A DNA stretch of 64,000 bases, taken from positions 50,139-114,138 of the forward strand of contig NZ_SDSC01000006.1 in NCBI RefSeq assembly GCF_004117835.1, given 5' to 3'. Below are positions 28,773-40,820 of the stretch, one piece after another; positions within the stretch are counted from its first letter, which is position 1, and each line of letters opens with the position of its first letter. Both the position numbers and the translations under genes were made by a program. Origin of the DNA: Macrococcus sp. DPC7161 (lineage in GTDB: Bacteria; Bacillota; Bacilli; Staphylococcales; Staphylococcaceae). The notes below the pieces were generated by a model. It was given only the letters and a program-made list of their open reading frames with translations. It did not search any database and was not told the origin of the DNA.

Positions 28773-30404
28773 TTAAGCTGTGGGCGAATAATCGATTACG
28801 ATATGTTTATAATCTAACGTGCCATATGAATGTGTTTTTATATTTTTAATAGACTGTGGTATCTCTACTTCACGCTGATTCAAAGCTAATGGTACAAATA
28901 ATTTCTTCAACTCTAAATATCTAATATACTGGTTGGCAACTGTAGCAGGTGCATCATGTCTCATATATGCTTCATCTTCCATAATACTTCTACCTGGATT
29001 GATTGTGCTATACCATTCTTGAAATTTGCATTGCGTAAGTAAATCATAAGTTTTGAATGGTTGTATTTGATTATAGTTTTCATACATCCAAATGAAATCC
29101 ACATCCGTGTTCAGTAAATGCGTGTTTAAATAATCAATATGGCTCATAACAATGATATTTAATTCAACTTCATAAGTAGCAAATAATTGTTTTAATATTT
29201 TATAAAACGCCTCTGTCTTTTCATTTGCAAGTACTGTAATTGGTCTGTTAAATTTTACTGCGGTTGCTTTATCTGGCAATTGCCCATCACATGGAATATA
29301 GAAATGATTAACATTGTCTTCAGGATGTATATATTGTCCAAGTAAATGACAAAAAATATCTGTAATAAAACCACGTTGTGTAACAGTTAATGTTTTGTGT
29401 GGATTAAACAAAAGAAATTCATTGCCAATCGGCACTTTCTTGATTGTACTTTCTTCATTTCCTTTGATACCACCTGAACGCATTTCAGATATTTCTTTTT
29501 TCGTGTGAATATAAATCGTTTCAATATCCGCTAAATTCCCTCTATAGTACACATTATGTTTCAGTACCATTTCATCAGGTTCAAAACGTTCTATATAATA
29601 AGGACCTGTCCCTACCAATTCACCACTTGGTAGTTTTTTGTATATGCTGCTATATCTACTCGAAAGTGTATATTCAAAATACTTAGGTCGTTTATTAAAC
29701 TTTAATAATAGATAATGATTATTGATGACCTCAATTGCTTCAATCACCGAAAAAATCGGTCGATATAAACTATCTTCAATCAGTTGTTCTAATGAATGTT
29801 TAACATCTTTAGCAGTTAAATTGCTTCCATTCGAAAACTTTATATCTTTTTTCAAATGTAAATGTAAAGTATTCTCAATCCATTCATCAAAACTCAATAA
29901 ATTTCTTTTTACTTCACCCTTATTTGTCGTTCGATACAACGCGTCAAATACTTGATAAGATATTTGTGCACCAATCGTATCATTTAAAAATGCAGGATGT
30001 ATTTCAGTAGGTAATTGTGGCACATATTCAATAAACTTAGATCTTTCAATTTCATTCGTTTGATTTAAAACTTGATTAATCTTCCTCTGAATCACGTGTG
30101 CTGAATTATCGTTCCAAGAATAATTCACATAAGCTTGAATTTCTTTAAACTTTGCTGTTTCTAATACAGCAAGTACTTCATTAAGAATAATTGCTTCTAC
30201 ATCTTGTTTAAAAATAATCTCAATCTTATTCCCTCTACCACGTCCAGGAATATATTCAATTAAATCCTCTTCTTGCCAAGCACTAAATAATCTTACTAGT
30301 TGTCTTTCAGAGATGTTTAAATACTCTGATAGTCCTTTTAATGTATATTCTGTTTCTATATCCGTTATATAGCGTTTAATATCTAATAGTCTTTTATCAA
30401 TCAT
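28773..30404 (-). CDS. SgrR-like regulator: DNA-binding domain fused to solute-binding domain (copy 2)
   Basis: This 543-residue protein combines an N-terminal SgrR_N-type helix-turn-helix region (about residues 1-115; LKGLSEYLNISERQLVRLFSAWQEEDLIEYI) with an extracellular-solute-binding-protein family 5 domain (about residues 140-430; GTGPYYIERFEPDEMVLKHNVYYRGNLADIETIYI). There is no signal peptide, so the binding domain acts as a cytoplasmic ligand sensor. E. coli SgrR uses this architecture in sugar-phosphate stress; the ligand here is unknown. The ATG has GAGGTA and overlaps the end of the first copy by 8 bp. Confidence 0.85.
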   Translation of the reverse strand: MIDKRLLDIKRYITDIETEYTLKGLSEYLNISERQLVRLFSAWQEEDLIEYIPGRGRGNKIEIIFKQDVEAIILNEVLAVLETAKFKEIQAYVNYSWNDNSAHVIQRKINQVLNQTNEIERSKFIEYVPQLPTEIHPAFLNDTIGAQISYQVFDALYRTTNKGEVKRNLLSFDEWIENTLHLHLKKDIKFSNGSNLTAKDVKHSLEQLIEDSLYRPIFSVIEAIEVINNHYLLLKFNKRPKYFEYTLSSRYSSIYKKLPSGELVGTGPYYIERFEPDEMVLKHNVYYRGNLADIETIYIHTKKEISEMRSGGIKGNEESTIKKVPIGNEFLLFNPHKTLTVTQRGFITDIFCHLLGQYIHPEDNVNHFYIPCDGQLPDKATAVKFNRPITVLANEKTEAFYKILKQLFATYEVELNIIVMSHIDYLNTHLLNTDVDFIWMYENYNQIQPFKTYDLLTQCKFQEWYSTINPGRSIMEDEAYMRHDAPATVANQYIRYLELKKLFVPLALNQREVEIPQSIKNIKTHSYGTLDYKHIVIDYSPTA

Positions 30405-31950
30405 TTAAAGGTACCTCATTTTTCATGATAATCGATCTATAATTAATCACTCCATACATATTGGTTGTGATGTTTTCAAAATGACTTGGCAATTCAAATA
30501 CTTTATGATAGCGGTCAAGCTCAATCATAAAACAGTTTTCTTGAACAAATTGTTTATATATTCTCTCAATATATGTCCAATAAGGCTTGTGTTTATAGTT
30601 ATAAATATACATAAAATTTTGACTTTCCGGCAAATGTCGATACCATTCTGAATATTTACCATTAATCAGCAAGTCATAGAACACATAATCTGACGGTACG
30701 CATTCATTCATAAAAATTGCGTCTACGTCAAAAGTGATAATATCATTTTGAATATAATCATCTAAAGTCATTTCGACGACTTCAAATGATTTAGACATAC
30801 GTCTAAATAGATCAATCATCTTCTCAGTTGAACCTTTCGAACCTTTTAACTTCATGATTTTTAATGATTCAATAAACGGTTCAAATTTAATTTCTTCATC
30901 CTTTTGGAATTCTCTCACAATGCGTTCAGCTTCTTTACGGTTTGCTAATGTGATTTTCGAATTAGGATTGAATAATAAAAAATTAAAGATATAAGATTGA
31001 AACGTTTCTTTTTCTTTCAATGCGTTATGATTAAAATACGCTCTATATTTATCATTATCATTAATCAATAAAATCCCTGTGATATCAGGTGTAGGACCAT
31101 GATAGTAAGGATTAATTTTTAATTTTATATTGTCTTCATCTTGTGATTCTATCTCGTATGCTCCAGTAAAATAAGTCTGCCCGTCACGCACTTTATAAAT
31201 CGTAGAAAACTCTTGAGATAAAATTATTTTTACAATATCCATACGTTTTTGAAAAGTAATTTTAAATTTATAATGATCTAGAACTTCAATACCTAAAACA
31301 CTATTTAAATCCGAAAATAATCGTTTCTTTTCGATCATACTTTTCAAACAATCGACCACATCTGCTGCAAACAAAATATCTCCATTTGAGAATCTAATAT
31401 TCCTCCTCAAATGTATAAACAATTCATTGCCAACCCACTCATCATATAAAACTAAAAGATTATGAATTTCATTATTGTAATTATAATATAATCTATCTCC
31501 AACATTTAATAAGATGGTACTTAAAGAAATATCCATACTTTCTAGTGGATGAATACGTTGAGGTATACGATAAATATAATCAATATGATAGTCTGATAAA
31601 TCACTTTCTTTTTTTCCGTATAAACTTTCTTCAATACAAACTTTGATTGCTTTCCTAGTATCGTCATGCATCGGATAATCAATAATGGCTTGCAGTGATT
31701 CCATCGTATAATTATTAATATTACGAATCAAATATGTAATAAACTCTTGCTCAATATCTACATTAAAGATAATTTCAGAAGCATTACCACGTCCAACACC
31801 GCTGTTGTATGTTAAAATCCCTTCATCTTGCCATTTATTAAGCAGTCGCGTCAGCTGCCTTGTTGTCACTGAGAATAGGTCTGCAATTTCATCACGATTG
31901 AATGTATGTTCTTTTAAATATAAATCTAATTTGAATAGACGTTCATCCAC
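30397..31950 (-). CDS. SgrR-like regulator: DNA-binding domain fused to solute-binding domain (copy 1)
   Basis: This 517-residue paralogue has the same layout: HTH (HTFNRDEIADLFSVTTRQLTRLLNKWQDEGIL, residues 14-46), a GVGRGNASEIIF wing, then an SBP_bac_5-like domain (FTGAYEIESQDEDNIKLKINPYYHG). It has no signal peptide or membrane segment. The two copies share the same motifs but differ widely, so the duplication is old. The GTG at 31950 is a tentative start: the AAGGAGGGG site is about 14 bases upstream, farther than usual. It follows the secreted repeat-protein gene by 46 bp and may be co-transcribed with it. Confidence 0.82.
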   Translation of the reverse strand: MDERLFKLDLYLKEHTFNRDEIADLFSVTTRQLTRLLNKWQDEGILTYNSGVGRGNASEIIFNVDIEQEFITYLIRNINNYTMESLQAIIDYPMHDDTRKAIKVCIEESLYGKKESDLSDYHIDYIYRIPQRIHPLESMDISLSTILLNVGDRLYYNYNNEIHNLLVLYDEWVGNELFIHLRRNIRFSNGDILFAADVVDCLKSMIEKKRLFSDLNSVLGIEVLDHYKFKITFQKRMDIVKIILSQEFSTIYKVRDGQTYFTGAYEIESQDEDNIKLKINPYYHGPTPDITGILLINDNDKYRAYFNHNALKEKETFQSYIFNFLLFNPNSKITLANRKEAERIVREFQKDEEIKFEPFIESLKIMKLKGSKGSTEKMIDLFRRMSKSFEVVEMTLDDYIQNDIITFDVDAIFMNECVPSDYVFYDLLINGKYSEWYRHLPESQNFMYIYNYKHKPYWTYIERIYKQFVQENCFMIELDRYHKVFELPSHFENITTNMYGVINYRSIIMKNEVPLND

Positions 31951-31996
31951 ATTATAAATTGCAAACCCCTCCTTCTCTATTTAGACATGAAATTCG

Positions 31997-33103
31997 TTAC
32001 AAAATAGATCCACCAAAACCTGTAATAAAAGTCGGCATACCATGTAAATCAGCACTTGGTAGTGACTCTGAAGTCGCTTTATTATTTAGGAATTCTTGCT
32101 TCATACGCTTGTCCTTCTGTGGTGAATTCTTATGATTATTTGTAACTACATTAACAGTATTACTATCTTCTTTTGGTGTTTTAGTTTTTGTATGCTTTTT
32201 TTTATCTATTTCCTTTACATCGTGATGTGATTTGTTTATGTTTTCTTTTTCAACTTCAACAATGATTTTCGAAATTCGATTAATCGTAGTTTTTACAGCT
32301 TCCATTTTAATATTCGGTAATATTAATGGACTCACCAATTCTTTTGATTGAGGATTAACTACTGGGTTGGTTTTCGTAACTACAAGATTACCTGGTTGTT
32401 TCGTTGGTGATACTGCAGTTACTGGTTCTTGTGTCGACGGTTCTGTTGTTACTGGTTCTTGCGTCGACGGTTCTGTTGTTACTGGTTCTTGCGTCGATGG
32501 TTCTGTCGTTACTGGTTCTTGCGTCGACGGTTCTGTTGTTACTGGTTCTTGCGTCGACGGTTCTGTTGTTACTGGTTCTTGTGTCGACGGTTCTGTTGTT
32601 ACTGGTTCTTGTGTTGACGGTTCTGTCGTCACTGGTTCTTGAACTGGTGGAGGCAATATTAAACTTACATGTGTAGTACGATAACCAAATGTTGAAAATG
32701 TCACACTTTTTGTTAACGTTGGATCCTTTGCATCATAGTGACTAAACACGATTTCATAATTTCCAGCTTTCATTCTTGGAAAAGAAAAATATCCTGATCC
32801 ATCCGTTATCTGAGTATATTGGCTATTCGTATCTAAATTAGTTAATACTACAACAACTCCAGGAGTTTGAGTATCGATTGTGCCGTTGCTATCGATATCA
32901 ATACCACTATGTCCAAAAATATCACTAACTTGACTATTTCCTGGCGCATTAACAGTATCAATTGGTGCTGTTGTGCTTCCAGGTGTCGGTGCTGCAAATG
33001 CTGAGTGTGATAACAATAAAGAAGCACCAATAACAACAGATGTTGTACTAGCTGCTAATTTTCTAATACTAAATTGCTGCATGTAATCATTTCGTTTTTT
33101 CAT
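31997..33103 (-). CDS. YSIRK-type secreted repeat protein with SdrD_B/Cna_B-like domain, no sortase signal
   Basis: This 368-residue protein starts with a YSIRK-class signal peptide (FSIRKLAASTTSVVIGASLL, cleavage near AFA-A at residue 38). Residues 60-150 resemble an SdrD_B or Cna_B repeat (GIDIDSNGTIDTQTPGVVVV, ITDGSGYFSFPRMKAGNYEI). Seven 10-residue units EPVTTEPSTQ follow, then a basic region rich in Lys and Asn. The C-terminus ends GMPTFITGFGGSIL with no LPXTG motif, membrane helix or basic tail, so sortase anchoring is not possible as read. It is either a released protein or a truncated surface adhesin. ATG 33103 has AAGGGAG. Confidence 0.8.
   Translation of the reverse strand: MKKRNDYMQQFSIRKLAASTTSVVIGASLLLSHSAFAAPTPGSTTAPIDTVNAPGNSQVSDIFGHSGIDIDSNGTIDTQTPGVVVVLTNLDTNSQYTQITDGSGYFSFPRMKAGNYEIVFSHYDAKDPTLTKSVTFSTFGYRTTHVSLILPPPVQEPVTTEPSTQEPVTTEPSTQEPVTTEPSTQEPVTTEPSTQEPVTTEPSTQEPVTTEPSTQEPVTTEPSTQEPVTAVSPTKQPGNLVVTKTNPVVNPQSKELVSPLILPNIKMEAVKTTINRISKIIVEVEKENINKSHHDVKEIDKKKHTKTKTPKEDSNTVNVVTNNHKNSPQKDKRMKQEFLNNKATSESLPSADLHGMPTFITGFGGSIL
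32421..32640 (-). repeat. 30-bp tandem repeat coding EPVTTEPSTQ
   Basis: Seven complete units with exact 30-bp period and a partial eighth lie inside the secreted-protein gene. Units differ only at a few synonymous positions (GTCGAC/GTTGAC/GTCGAT, GTT/GTC), which signals recent homogenisation and possible copy-number variation. Confidence 0.95.
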
Positions 33104-33294
33104 TTTAATGTCTCCCTTGAAATAAATAGGGCATACTTATCTCATTATAGTTTAATTCTCAATAATGAATATTTTACTACATTTTAACAAAAAAAATCAT
33201 GTATTTATGTAAATAAATCAATTAACTTATAAAAAATTTAAATCTCACTCTATATTTCGACACATCTTTTTGTTGGTATCTTGCACAGCATGAA

Positions 33295-33335
33295 TAAAAA
33301 AGAAGTGTGATTACTAATCACACTTCTTTTAAAAG
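33295..33335 (-). terminator. Terminator after rpoC
   Basis: AAAAGAAGTGTGATT, loop ACT, AATCACACTTCTTTT lies 12 bp after the rpoC stop. It separates rpoBC from the secreted-protein gene. Confidence 0.9.
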
Positions 33336-33346
33336 ATTATATACGA

Positions 33347-36300
33347 TTATTCAGTTACGAATGCTTCTTCTGGTTCAAAATCTGGTGCATCTTTTTCGTA
33401 ACCTACATCACGATAACGACGCATTCCTGTACCAGCTGGGATTAACTTACCAATGATAACATTTTCTTTTAATCCTAATAAGTCATCACGTTTACCTTTA
33501 ATTGCTGCATCTGTTAATACACGAGTTGTTTCTTGGAATGACGCTGCTGATAAGAAACTTTCTGTTTCTAATGAAGCTTTTGTAATACCAAGTAAAACTG
33601 GTTTCGCAGTTGCAGGGCGTTTTCTGTTTTTGAATACCGCTTTGTTTGCATCTGTAAATGTATGAATATCTACTAATGCACCAGGTAATAGATTTGTATC
33701 TCCAGCTTCGATAATACGTACTTTACGTAACATTTGACGTACCATTACCTCAACGTGTTTGTCCGAGATTTCTACCCCTTGCATACGGTAAACTTTTTGT
33801 ACTTCTTTTAATAAGTAGCTTTGAGTCGCATTTAAACCAGCGATTGCTAATAATTCTTTAGGCTCAATAGAACCTTCAGTCATTACTTCACCACGGGCAA
33901 TTTTTTGACCGATTTCTACTTTTAATCTCGCAGTACCAGGTGCTAAGTATGTACGTACTTCGTTCTCACCTTTAACTTTGATTTCTTGCATACGATCTTT
34001 AACAACGTTAATTTCGATGATTTCACCATTGATTTCAGAAATAACCGCTTGACCTTTTGGATTACGCGCTTCGAATAACTCTTGAATACGCGGTAAACCT
34101 TGAGTGATATCGGCACCGGCTACCCCACCTGTATGGAAAGTACGCATTGTTAACTGTGTACCAGGTTCACCGATAGATTGAGCAGCGATTGTACCAACTG
34201 CTTCACCAACCTCAACTTTTTCACCTGTTGCAAGGTTTTTACCATAACATTTTTCACATACACCGTGACGCGTGTTACATGTAAATGCAGAACGGATATA
34301 CATTTCTTCAATACCAGCATCAACGATTTGTTTCGCGATTTCTGGTGTGATTAATTCATTTGACTTAACAATGATTTCTTTCGTTTCAGGATGTCTCACT
34401 GTTTCACGTGAGTAACGTCCTTCTAAACGTTCAATGAATGGCTCAATTAATTCTGAACCTTCTTTAATTGCTGATACAAGTAAACCACGGTCAGTTCCAC
34501 AATCTGCTTCACGAACGATAACATCTTGCGCAACGTCTACTAAACGACGTGTTAAGTAACCTGAATCGGCAGTTTTAAGTGCTGTATCGGCAAGACCTTT
34601 ACGCGCACCGTGTGTTGAGATGAAGTATTCTAATACCGTTAAACCTTCACGGAATGAAGATTTGATAGGTAACTCAATGATACGACCAGCTGGGTTGGCC
34701 ATCAGACCACGCATACCAGCAAGTTGCGTAAAGTTAGATGCGTTACCACGGGCACCAGAGTCACTCATCATGAAGATTGGATTCAAGTTATCTAATGAGT
34801 TCATTAATTTTGATTGAATTTCATCTTTAGCTTTTGTCCAAATTTCGATAACTGCCGCATAACGTTCACTTTCAGTAATTAAACCACGTGTGAATTGTTT
34901 TGTAACTTTATCTACTTTTTGTTCAGCTGCTTGAATAATTTCTTGTTTATCTGGTAATACCACGATATCAGATACACCTACAGTGATACCAGCACGTGAT
35001 GAATACTTAAATCCTAAGTCTTTCATTCTGTCTAACATCATTGAAGTGTCAGTAATATGGAATCGATTAAATACTTCAGCAATGATTTGTCCTAAGAACT
35101 TTTTATTGAAAGGTTTAACAAGAGGTTGTTCTTCTAAATATTTCAATAAACCTTCTTCAGTTAAATCTCTTGCATCAATGAAGTATTTATCAGGTGTAAC
35201 TGTTTCTAAGTTAGATAAAGTTGGTTCATTAATGAATGGGAATGATTCCGGCATAATTTCATTAAAGATTACTTTACCTACAGAAGTTACTAATAATTGT
35301 TTGTTTTGTTTTTCTGTAAATGTCGGATTATTAAATGATCCAGCATTTACAGCAATACGTGAATGTAAATGAACGTAACCATTGACATAAGCCATCATCA
35401 CTTCATTTGCATCTTTAAAGATTCTACCTTCACCAATTGTACCTAATCGCTCTAATGTTAAGTAGTAGTTACCTAATACCATGTCCTGAGATGGCGTAAC
35501 AACTGGTTTACCATCTTTAGGGTTTAAGATATTTTGAGCAGCTAACATTAACATACGTGCTTCAGCTTGTGCTTCTTTTGATAACGGTACGTGAACGGCC
35601 ATTTGGTCACCATCGAAATCGGCATTGTATGCAGTTGTTACAAGTGGATGTAAACGAATTGCACGACCTTCAACTAATGTCGGTTCGAATGCTTGGATAC
35701 CTAAACGGTGAAGCGTTGGTGCACGGTTTAAAAGTACTGGGTGTTCACGAATAACATCTTCTAAAACATCCCAAACTTCAGCTTCCATACGCTCAATTTT
35801 ACCTTTAGCGTTCTTGATGTTTGTAGCAATTTCACGTTCAACAAGTTCTTTCATTACAAATGGTTTGAATAATTCAAGTGCCATTTCTTTTGGAAGACCA
35901 CATTGATACATTTTTAAGTTTGGACCTACAACGATAACCGAACGACCAGAATAGTCAACACGCTTACCAAGTAAGTTTTGACGGAAACGACCTTGTTTCC
36001 CTTTTAACATATGTGATAAAGATTTTAATGGACGGTTACCTGGTCCAGTAACTGGACGGCCACGACGACCATTATCGATTAAAGCATCAACAGCTTCTTG
36101 TAACATACGTTTTTCGTTTTGAACGATGATGCCAGGAGCACCTAAATCTAATAAACGTTTTAAACGGTTGTTACGGTTGATTACACGACGATATAAATCG
36201 TTTAAATCACTCGTTGCAAAACGTCCACCATCTAATTGAACCATTGGGCGAATTTCAGGTGGGATGATTGGTAATACATCTAAAATCATCCAAGATGGAT

Positions 36301-36964
36301 CATTTCCAGAGTTACGGAATGATTCAACAACTTCTAAACGTTTAATCGCTCTTGTTAAACGTTGTCCTGTTGCAGATTCTAATTCTTCACGTAACATTCT
36401 TAATTCAGCATCTAAATCGATAGATGTTAATAAATCCTTAATGGCTTCAGCACCCATTTTTGCAGTAAATTGACCAGGGAATTTATCGTAATACTCACGG
36501 TATTCACGTTCTGATAATAAAGATTTTTTCTCTAAACCAGTTGGACCTGGGTCAATAACAGCATAAGAAGCAAAGTAAATTACTTCTTCTAATGAACGTG
36601 GAGACATATCTAATAAAAGACCCATTCTACTTGGAATACCTTTAAAGTACCAAATATGTGATACAGGTGCTGCTAATTCAATATGACCCATGCGCTCACG
36701 ACGCACTTTAGATTTTGTTACTTCAACGCCACAACGATCACAGACCATACCTTTGTAACGTACACGTTTATATTTACCACAGCTACATTCCCAGTCCTTA
36801 GTAGGTCCGAAAATTTTCTCACAGAATAAACCATCTCTTTCAGGTTTTAATGTACGGTAGTTAATTGTTTCTGGCTTTTTAACTTCACCATAACTCCAAG
36901 AACGAATTTTTTCAGGTGAAGCGAGACCTATCTTCATGTAATGAAAGTTATTTACATCAATCAA
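33347..36964 (-). CDS. rpoC: DNA-directed RNA polymerase subunit beta'
   Basis: The 1205-residue beta' subunit is complete. The N-terminal zinc ribbon ([20 protein letters not shown], residues 60-80), the catalytic Mg-binding [12 protein letters not shown] near residue 449, and the second zinc site (CGTDRG...[13 protein letters not shown], about residues 820-900) are all present. It follows rpoB by 98 bp. Length fits staphylococci (about 1207). Confidence 0.99.
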   Translation of the reverse strand: MIDVNNFHYMKIGLASPEKIRSWSYGEVKKPETINYRTLKPERDGLFCEKIFGPTKDWECSCGKYKRVRYKGMVCDRCGVEVTKSKVRRERMGHIELAAPVSHIWYFKGIPSRMGLLLDMSPRSLEEVIYFASYAVIDPGPTGLEKKSLLSEREYREYYDKFPGQFTAKMGAEAIKDLLTSIDLDAELRMLREELESATGQRLTRAIKRLEVVESFRNSGNDPSWMILDVLPIIPPEIRPMVQLDGGRFATSDLNDLYRRVINRNNRLKRLLDLGAPGIIVQNEKRMLQEAVDALIDNGRRGRPVTGPGNRPLKSLSHMLKGKQGRFRQNLLGKRVDYSGRSVIVVGPNLKMYQCGLPKEMALELFKPFVMKELVEREIATNIKNAKGKIERMEAEVWDVLEDVIREHPVLLNRAPTLHRLGIQAFEPTLVEGRAIRLHPLVTTAYNADFDGDQMAVHVPLSKEAQAEARMLMLAAQNILNPKDGKPVVTPSQDMVLGNYYLTLERLGTIGEGRIFKDANEVMMAYVNGYVHLHSRIAVNAGSFNNPTFTEKQNKQLLVTSVGKVIFNEIMPESFPFINEPTLSNLETVTPDKYFIDARDLTEEGLLKYLEEQPLVKPFNKKFLGQIIAEVFNRFHITDTSMMLDRMKDLGFKYSSRAGITVGVSDIVVLPDKQEIIQAAEQKVDKVTKQFTRGLITESERYAAVIEIWTKAKDEIQSKLMNSLDNLNPIFMMSDSGARGNASNFTQLAGMRGLMANPAGRIIELPIKSSFREGLTVLEYFISTHGARKGLADTALKTADSGYLTRRLVDVAQDVIVREADCGTDRGLLVSAIKEGSELIEPFIERLEGRYSRETVRHPETKEIIVKSNELITPEIAKQIVDAGIEEMYIRSAFTCNTRHGVCEKCYGKNLATGEKVEVGEAVGTIAAQSIGEPGTQLTMRTFHTGGVAGADITQGLPRIQELFEARNPKGQAVISEINGEIIEINVVKDRMQEIKVKGENEVRTYLAPGTARLKVEIGQKIARGEVMTEGSIEPKELLAIAGLNATQSYLLKEVQKVYRMQGVEISDKHVEVMVRQMLRKVRIIEAGDTNLLPGALVDIHTFTDANKAVFKNRKRPATAKPVLLGITKASLETESFLSAASFQETTRVLTDAAIKGKRDDLLGLKENVIIGKLIPAGTGMRRYRDVGYEKDAPDFEPEEAFVTE

Positions 36965-37062
36965 AGCCCTACCTCCTCAAATTTATTAAAAATTTTATTT
37001 AAAAACGAATATAAAGCATTGTATTGGGCTCTAGCCCAATACAATATTTAGTTGAGACTTGA

Positions 37063-40000
37063 TTATTCAGTGATCTCAGCTTGTGTTTGTGCTTGAACTG
37101 CTGGTTCTGGTGTTAATTGTGGTTTATGATCGATGAAATCGTCATCTTCTAAATCACGCATTTCAATTTCTTGATCTTTATTATCCATCACTTTAACATC
37201 TAAACCTAAACTTTGTAATTCTTTCATCAATACGCGGAATGATTCAGGAACACCTGGACGTGGAATGTTTTCACCTTTTACGATAGCTTCGTAAGTTTTC
37301 ACACGACCAACAGTATCATCTGATTTATACGTTAAGATTTCTTGAAGTGTATAAGCAGCACCATAAGCTTCAAGTGCCCATACCTCCATCTCACCAAAAC
37401 GTTGTCCACCGAATTGCGCTTTACCACCAAGTGGTTGTTGCGTAACTAATGAGTATGGTCCAGTAGAACGTGCGTGTAACTTATCATCAACCATGTGGGC
37501 TAATTTAAGCATGTACATAACACCTACTGATACACGGTTATCAAACGGTTCACCAGTACGTCCATCATAAAGTACAGTTTTACCGTCACGTGCCATACCA
37601 GCTTCTTCAATTGTTGACCAAACGTCTTCATCGTTCGCACCATCAAATACTGGAGATGCAACGTGTAATCCTAAGTTTTTAGCAGCCATACCTAAGTGTA
37701 ACTCTAAAACTTGTCCGATATTCATACGTGAAGGTACCCCAAGTGGGTTTAACATGATATCAATTGGACGTCCATCTGGCAAGAACGGCATATCTTCTTC
37801 TGGTAAAATACGAGAGATAACCCCTTTATTACCGTGACGACCACACATTTTATCCCCTACATGGATTTTACGTTTTTGAACGATATAAACACGAACTAAT
37901 TGGTTAACACCTGGAGATAACTCATCGCCATCTTCACGGTTAAACACTTTAACATCTAAAACAATACCACCAGCACCGTGAGGCACACGTAATGAAGTAT
38001 CACGTACTTCACGTGCTTTCTCACCAAAGATTGCGTGTAATAAACGTTCTTCAGCTGTTAATTCAGTAACCCCTTTAGGTGTTACTTTACCAACTAAGAT
38101 GTCGCCATCTTTAACTTCAGCACCAACGTAGATAATACCACGTTCGTCTAAGTTTTTAAGTGCATTATCAGAAACATTCGGAATATCACGTGTGATTTCT
38201 TCAGGCCCTAATTTTGTATCACGTGCTTCTGATTCATATTCTTCAATATGGATAGAAGTATAAACATCATCTTTAACAAGACGTTCGCTCATGATAACAG
38301 CATCCTCGTAGTTATAACCGTCCCAAGTCATGAAACCAACAACAACGTTACGGCCAAGTGCCATCTCACCAAGTTCCATAGAAGGACCATCTGCTAAGAT
38401 TTCACCTTTCGTTACGATATCGCCCACAGCAATAATAGGACGTTGGTTGTAACATGTACCTGAGTTTGAACGAGCAAACTTCGCTAATTTATATACATCT
38501 AATTCTGTTTCAATTTCTTTTCCGCCTTCTTCAACGATACGGCGTACTTTAATTTGACGTGCTTCAACATGTTCAACACGTCCTTTATATTTCGCAACAA
38601 CAGCCGCACCTGAGTCACGTGCTGCTACATGTTCCATACCAGTACCAACGAATGGTGCTTCTGGATTCATTAAAGGTACTGCTTGACGTTGCATGTTCGC
38701 ACCCATTAATGCACGGTTCGAGTCATCGTTTTCTAAGAAAGGAATACATGCAGTGGCTGCAGATACAACTTGCTTAGGTGATACATCCATGTAATCCATA
38801 CGTTCACGTGCCATTGTAGTGTTGTCTCCACGGAAACGACATACAACTTCATCATCTAAGAACTTACCATTTTCATCTAAACGTGCATTGGCTTGGGCTA
38901 CAACGTATGCATCTTCTTCATCAGCTGTTAAGTAATCGATTTGATCTGTTACTTGATTCGTTTCGATGTTTACTTTACGGTATGGTGTTTCAATGAAACC
39001 AAATTCATTGACGCGCGCATAACTTGATAAAGAGTTGATTAATCCGATGTTTGGTCCCTCAGGTGTTTCAATTGGACACATACGGCCATAGTGTGAGTAG
39101 TGAACGTCACGTACTTCCATACCAGCACGTTCTCTTGTTAAACCACCAGGTCCTAATGCAGATAAACGACGTTTATGCGTTAACTCTGCTAATGGGTTCG
39201 CTTGGTCCATGAATTGTGATAATTGTGAACTACCAAAGAATTCTTTAATAGACGCAATAACAGGACGAATATTAATTAATTGTTGCGGTGTAATCGCTTC
39301 AGTATCTTGAATACTCATACGCTCACGAACAACACGTTCCATACGGCTTAAACCGATACGGAATTGATTTTGTAATAATTCACCTACAGAACGTAAGCGA
39401 CGGTTACCTAAATGGTCGATATCATCTGTATCACCAACACCGTGTAATAAGTTAAAGAAATAACTTAATGAAGCTACAATATCAGCTGGTGTAATACATT
39501 TCACTTCTTCATCAGGGAATGCGTTACCGATGATTGTTGTAGTACGTTTTTCTTCATCGCCAGGCACGTACACTTTGATTGATTGGATTTCAATCGGCTC
39601 GTCTAATAAACCATTTTCTAAATGGTATACTTTTTGGTTTGCATTATTTTCTAATACATCCATGATCGCATCTAAATTTCTACGATCTAATAATGTACCT
39701 TCTTCAGCTACGATTTCACCTGTTTCAACATTTACAATTGGTTCAGCCAATACTTGATTGAATAAACGGTGTTTTAAATGTAACTTTTTGTTCATTTTAT
39801 AACGACCAACACTTGCTAAATCATAGCGTTTTGGATCGAAGAAACGTGAATATAATAAGCTTCTTGCGTTCTCAACCGTTGGTGGTTCGCCTGGACGTAA
39901 ACGTTCATAGATTTCAAGTAATGCTGTTTCAACTGAATCAGTATTATCTTTATCTAGCGCATTACGTAAATATTCATTATCACCTAATAAATCGATGATT

Positions 40001-40617
40001 TCTTGGTCTGTAGAGAAACCTAATGCACGTAATAATACTGTGATTGGTAATTTACGTGTACGGTCAATTCTTACAAACGGTACATCTTTTGCATCTGTTT
40101 CGTATTCTAGCCAAGCACCACGGTTAGGGATAACAGTCGTACCGAAGCTCACTTTACCATTTTTATCGACTTTGTCGTTAAAGTAAACTGACGGTGAACG
40201 AACAAGCTGAGATACGATAACACGTTCCGCACCATTGATGACAAACGTACCAGTATCCGTCATGATTGGGAAATCACCCATAAATACTTCTTGCTCTTTA
40301 ACTTCACCTGTTTCTTTAATCACTAAGCGCACTTTAACACGTAAAGGTGCAGCATAAGTTGCATCACGGTTTTTCGCTTCGTCTAAATCGTACTTTGGTT
40401 CACCTAATCTGTAATCTACAAATTCTAATGATAAGTTCCCAGTAAAGTCTTCAATCGGTGAAATGTCTCTAAACATTTCGATTAAACCTTCTTTTAAGAA
40501 CCAGTCATAAGATTTCGTTTGAATCTCAATTAAGTTAGGTAATTCTAAAATCTCGGAAATTCTCGCATAACTTCTACGTTTACGGTGTCTTCCGTATTGG
40601 ATAAGTTGACCTGCCAA
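37063..40617 (-). CDS. rpoB: DNA-directed RNA polymerase subunit beta
   Basis: The 1184-residue beta subunit is complete. The rifampicin region [31 protein letters not shown] reads as wild type. [15 protein letters not shown] and the C-terminal [11 protein letters not shown] regions are normal. I place the start at TTG 40617 ([20 protein letters not shown]), which has GAGGGG at good spacing and matches the S. aureus TTG start as I recall; a GTG at 40626 would add three residues. Confidence 0.98.
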   Translation of the reverse strand: MAGQLIQYGRHRKRRSYARISEILELPNLIEIQTKSYDWFLKEGLIEMFRDISPIEDFTGNLSLEFVDYRLGEPKYDLDEAKNRDATYAAPLRVKVRLVIKETGEVKEQEVFMGDFPIMTDTGTFVINGAERVIVSQLVRSPSVYFNDKVDKNGKVSFGTTVIPNRGAWLEYETDAKDVPFVRIDRTRKLPITVLLRALGFSTDQEIIDLLGDNEYLRNALDKDNTDSVETALLEIYERLRPGEPPTVENARSLLYSRFFDPKRYDLASVGRYKMNKKLHLKHRLFNQVLAEPIVNVETGEIVAEEGTLLDRRNLDAIMDVLENNANQKVYHLENGLLDEPIEIQSIKVYVPGDEEKRTTTIIGNAFPDEEVKCITPADIVASLSYFFNLLHGVGDTDDIDHLGNRRLRSVGELLQNQFRIGLSRMERVVRERMSIQDTEAITPQQLINIRPVIASIKEFFGSSQLSQFMDQANPLAELTHKRRLSALGPGGLTRERAGMEVRDVHYSHYGRMCPIETPEGPNIGLINSLSSYARVNEFGFIETPYRKVNIETNQVTDQIDYLTADEEDAYVVAQANARLDENGKFLDDEVVCRFRGDNTTMARERMDYMDVSPKQVVSAATACIPFLENDDSNRALMGANMQRQAVPLMNPEAPFVGTGMEHVAARDSGAAVVAKYKGRVEHVEARQIKVRRIVEEGGKEIETELDVYKLAKFARSNSGTCYNQRPIIAVGDIVTKGEILADGPSMELGEMALGRNVVVGFMTWDGYNYEDAVIMSERLVKDDVYTSIHIEEYESEARDTKLGPEEITRDIPNVSDNALKNLDERGIIYVGAEVKDGDILVGKVTPKGVTELTAEERLLHAIFGEKAREVRDTSLRVPHGAGGIVLDVKVFNREDGDELSPGVNQLVRVYIVQKRKIHVGDKMCGRHGNKGVISRILPEEDMPFLPDGRPIDIMLNPLGVPSRMNIGQVLELHLGMAAKNLGLHVASPVFDGANDEDVWSTIEEAGMARDGKTVLYDGRTGEPFDNRVSVGVMYMLKLAHMVDDKLHARSTGPYSLVTQQPLGGKAQFGGQRFGEMEVWALEAYGAAYTLQEILTYKSDDTVGRVKTYEAIVKGENIPRPGVPESFRVLMKELQSLGLDVKVMDNKDQEIEMRDLEDDDFIDHKPQLTPEPAVQAQTQAEITE

Positions 40618-40820
40618 CAGATTCACCCCTCAAAAAATGTGGTGCGCACAAAATACTTTTTGTAGTGCTACAGTTAAGACAAAAAATGAAAACGGAAGAC
40701 AATCACTCCATTTTCACTATTAATTTGACTTATCTTTAACTCTATAATTAGTAGAAAAGTACACACTTATTGAATTTAAATTTTTACATTCTATTACTAT
40801 AACAGACCCCGCGATGAAGG

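Noticed and set aside
32421..32640. CRISPR-like periodic repeat
   Set aside because: The 30-bp units are contiguous with no unique spacers and encode an in-frame decapeptide repeat.
32367..32676. Long plus-strand and alternative-frame reading frames over the 30-bp repeat block
   Set aside because: They exist only because a 30-bp period keeps every frame open; no ribosome-binding site, and the minus-strand frame has the signal peptide and domain.
28773..33103. Mobile element origin of the rpoC/str cassette
   Set aside because: No transposase, integrase, terminal inverted repeats or target duplications are visible, so transfer remains only a possibility.
39150..39260. Possible rifampicin-resistance change in rpoB
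   Set aside because: The region reads as wild type in comparison with the S. aureus sequence I remember.
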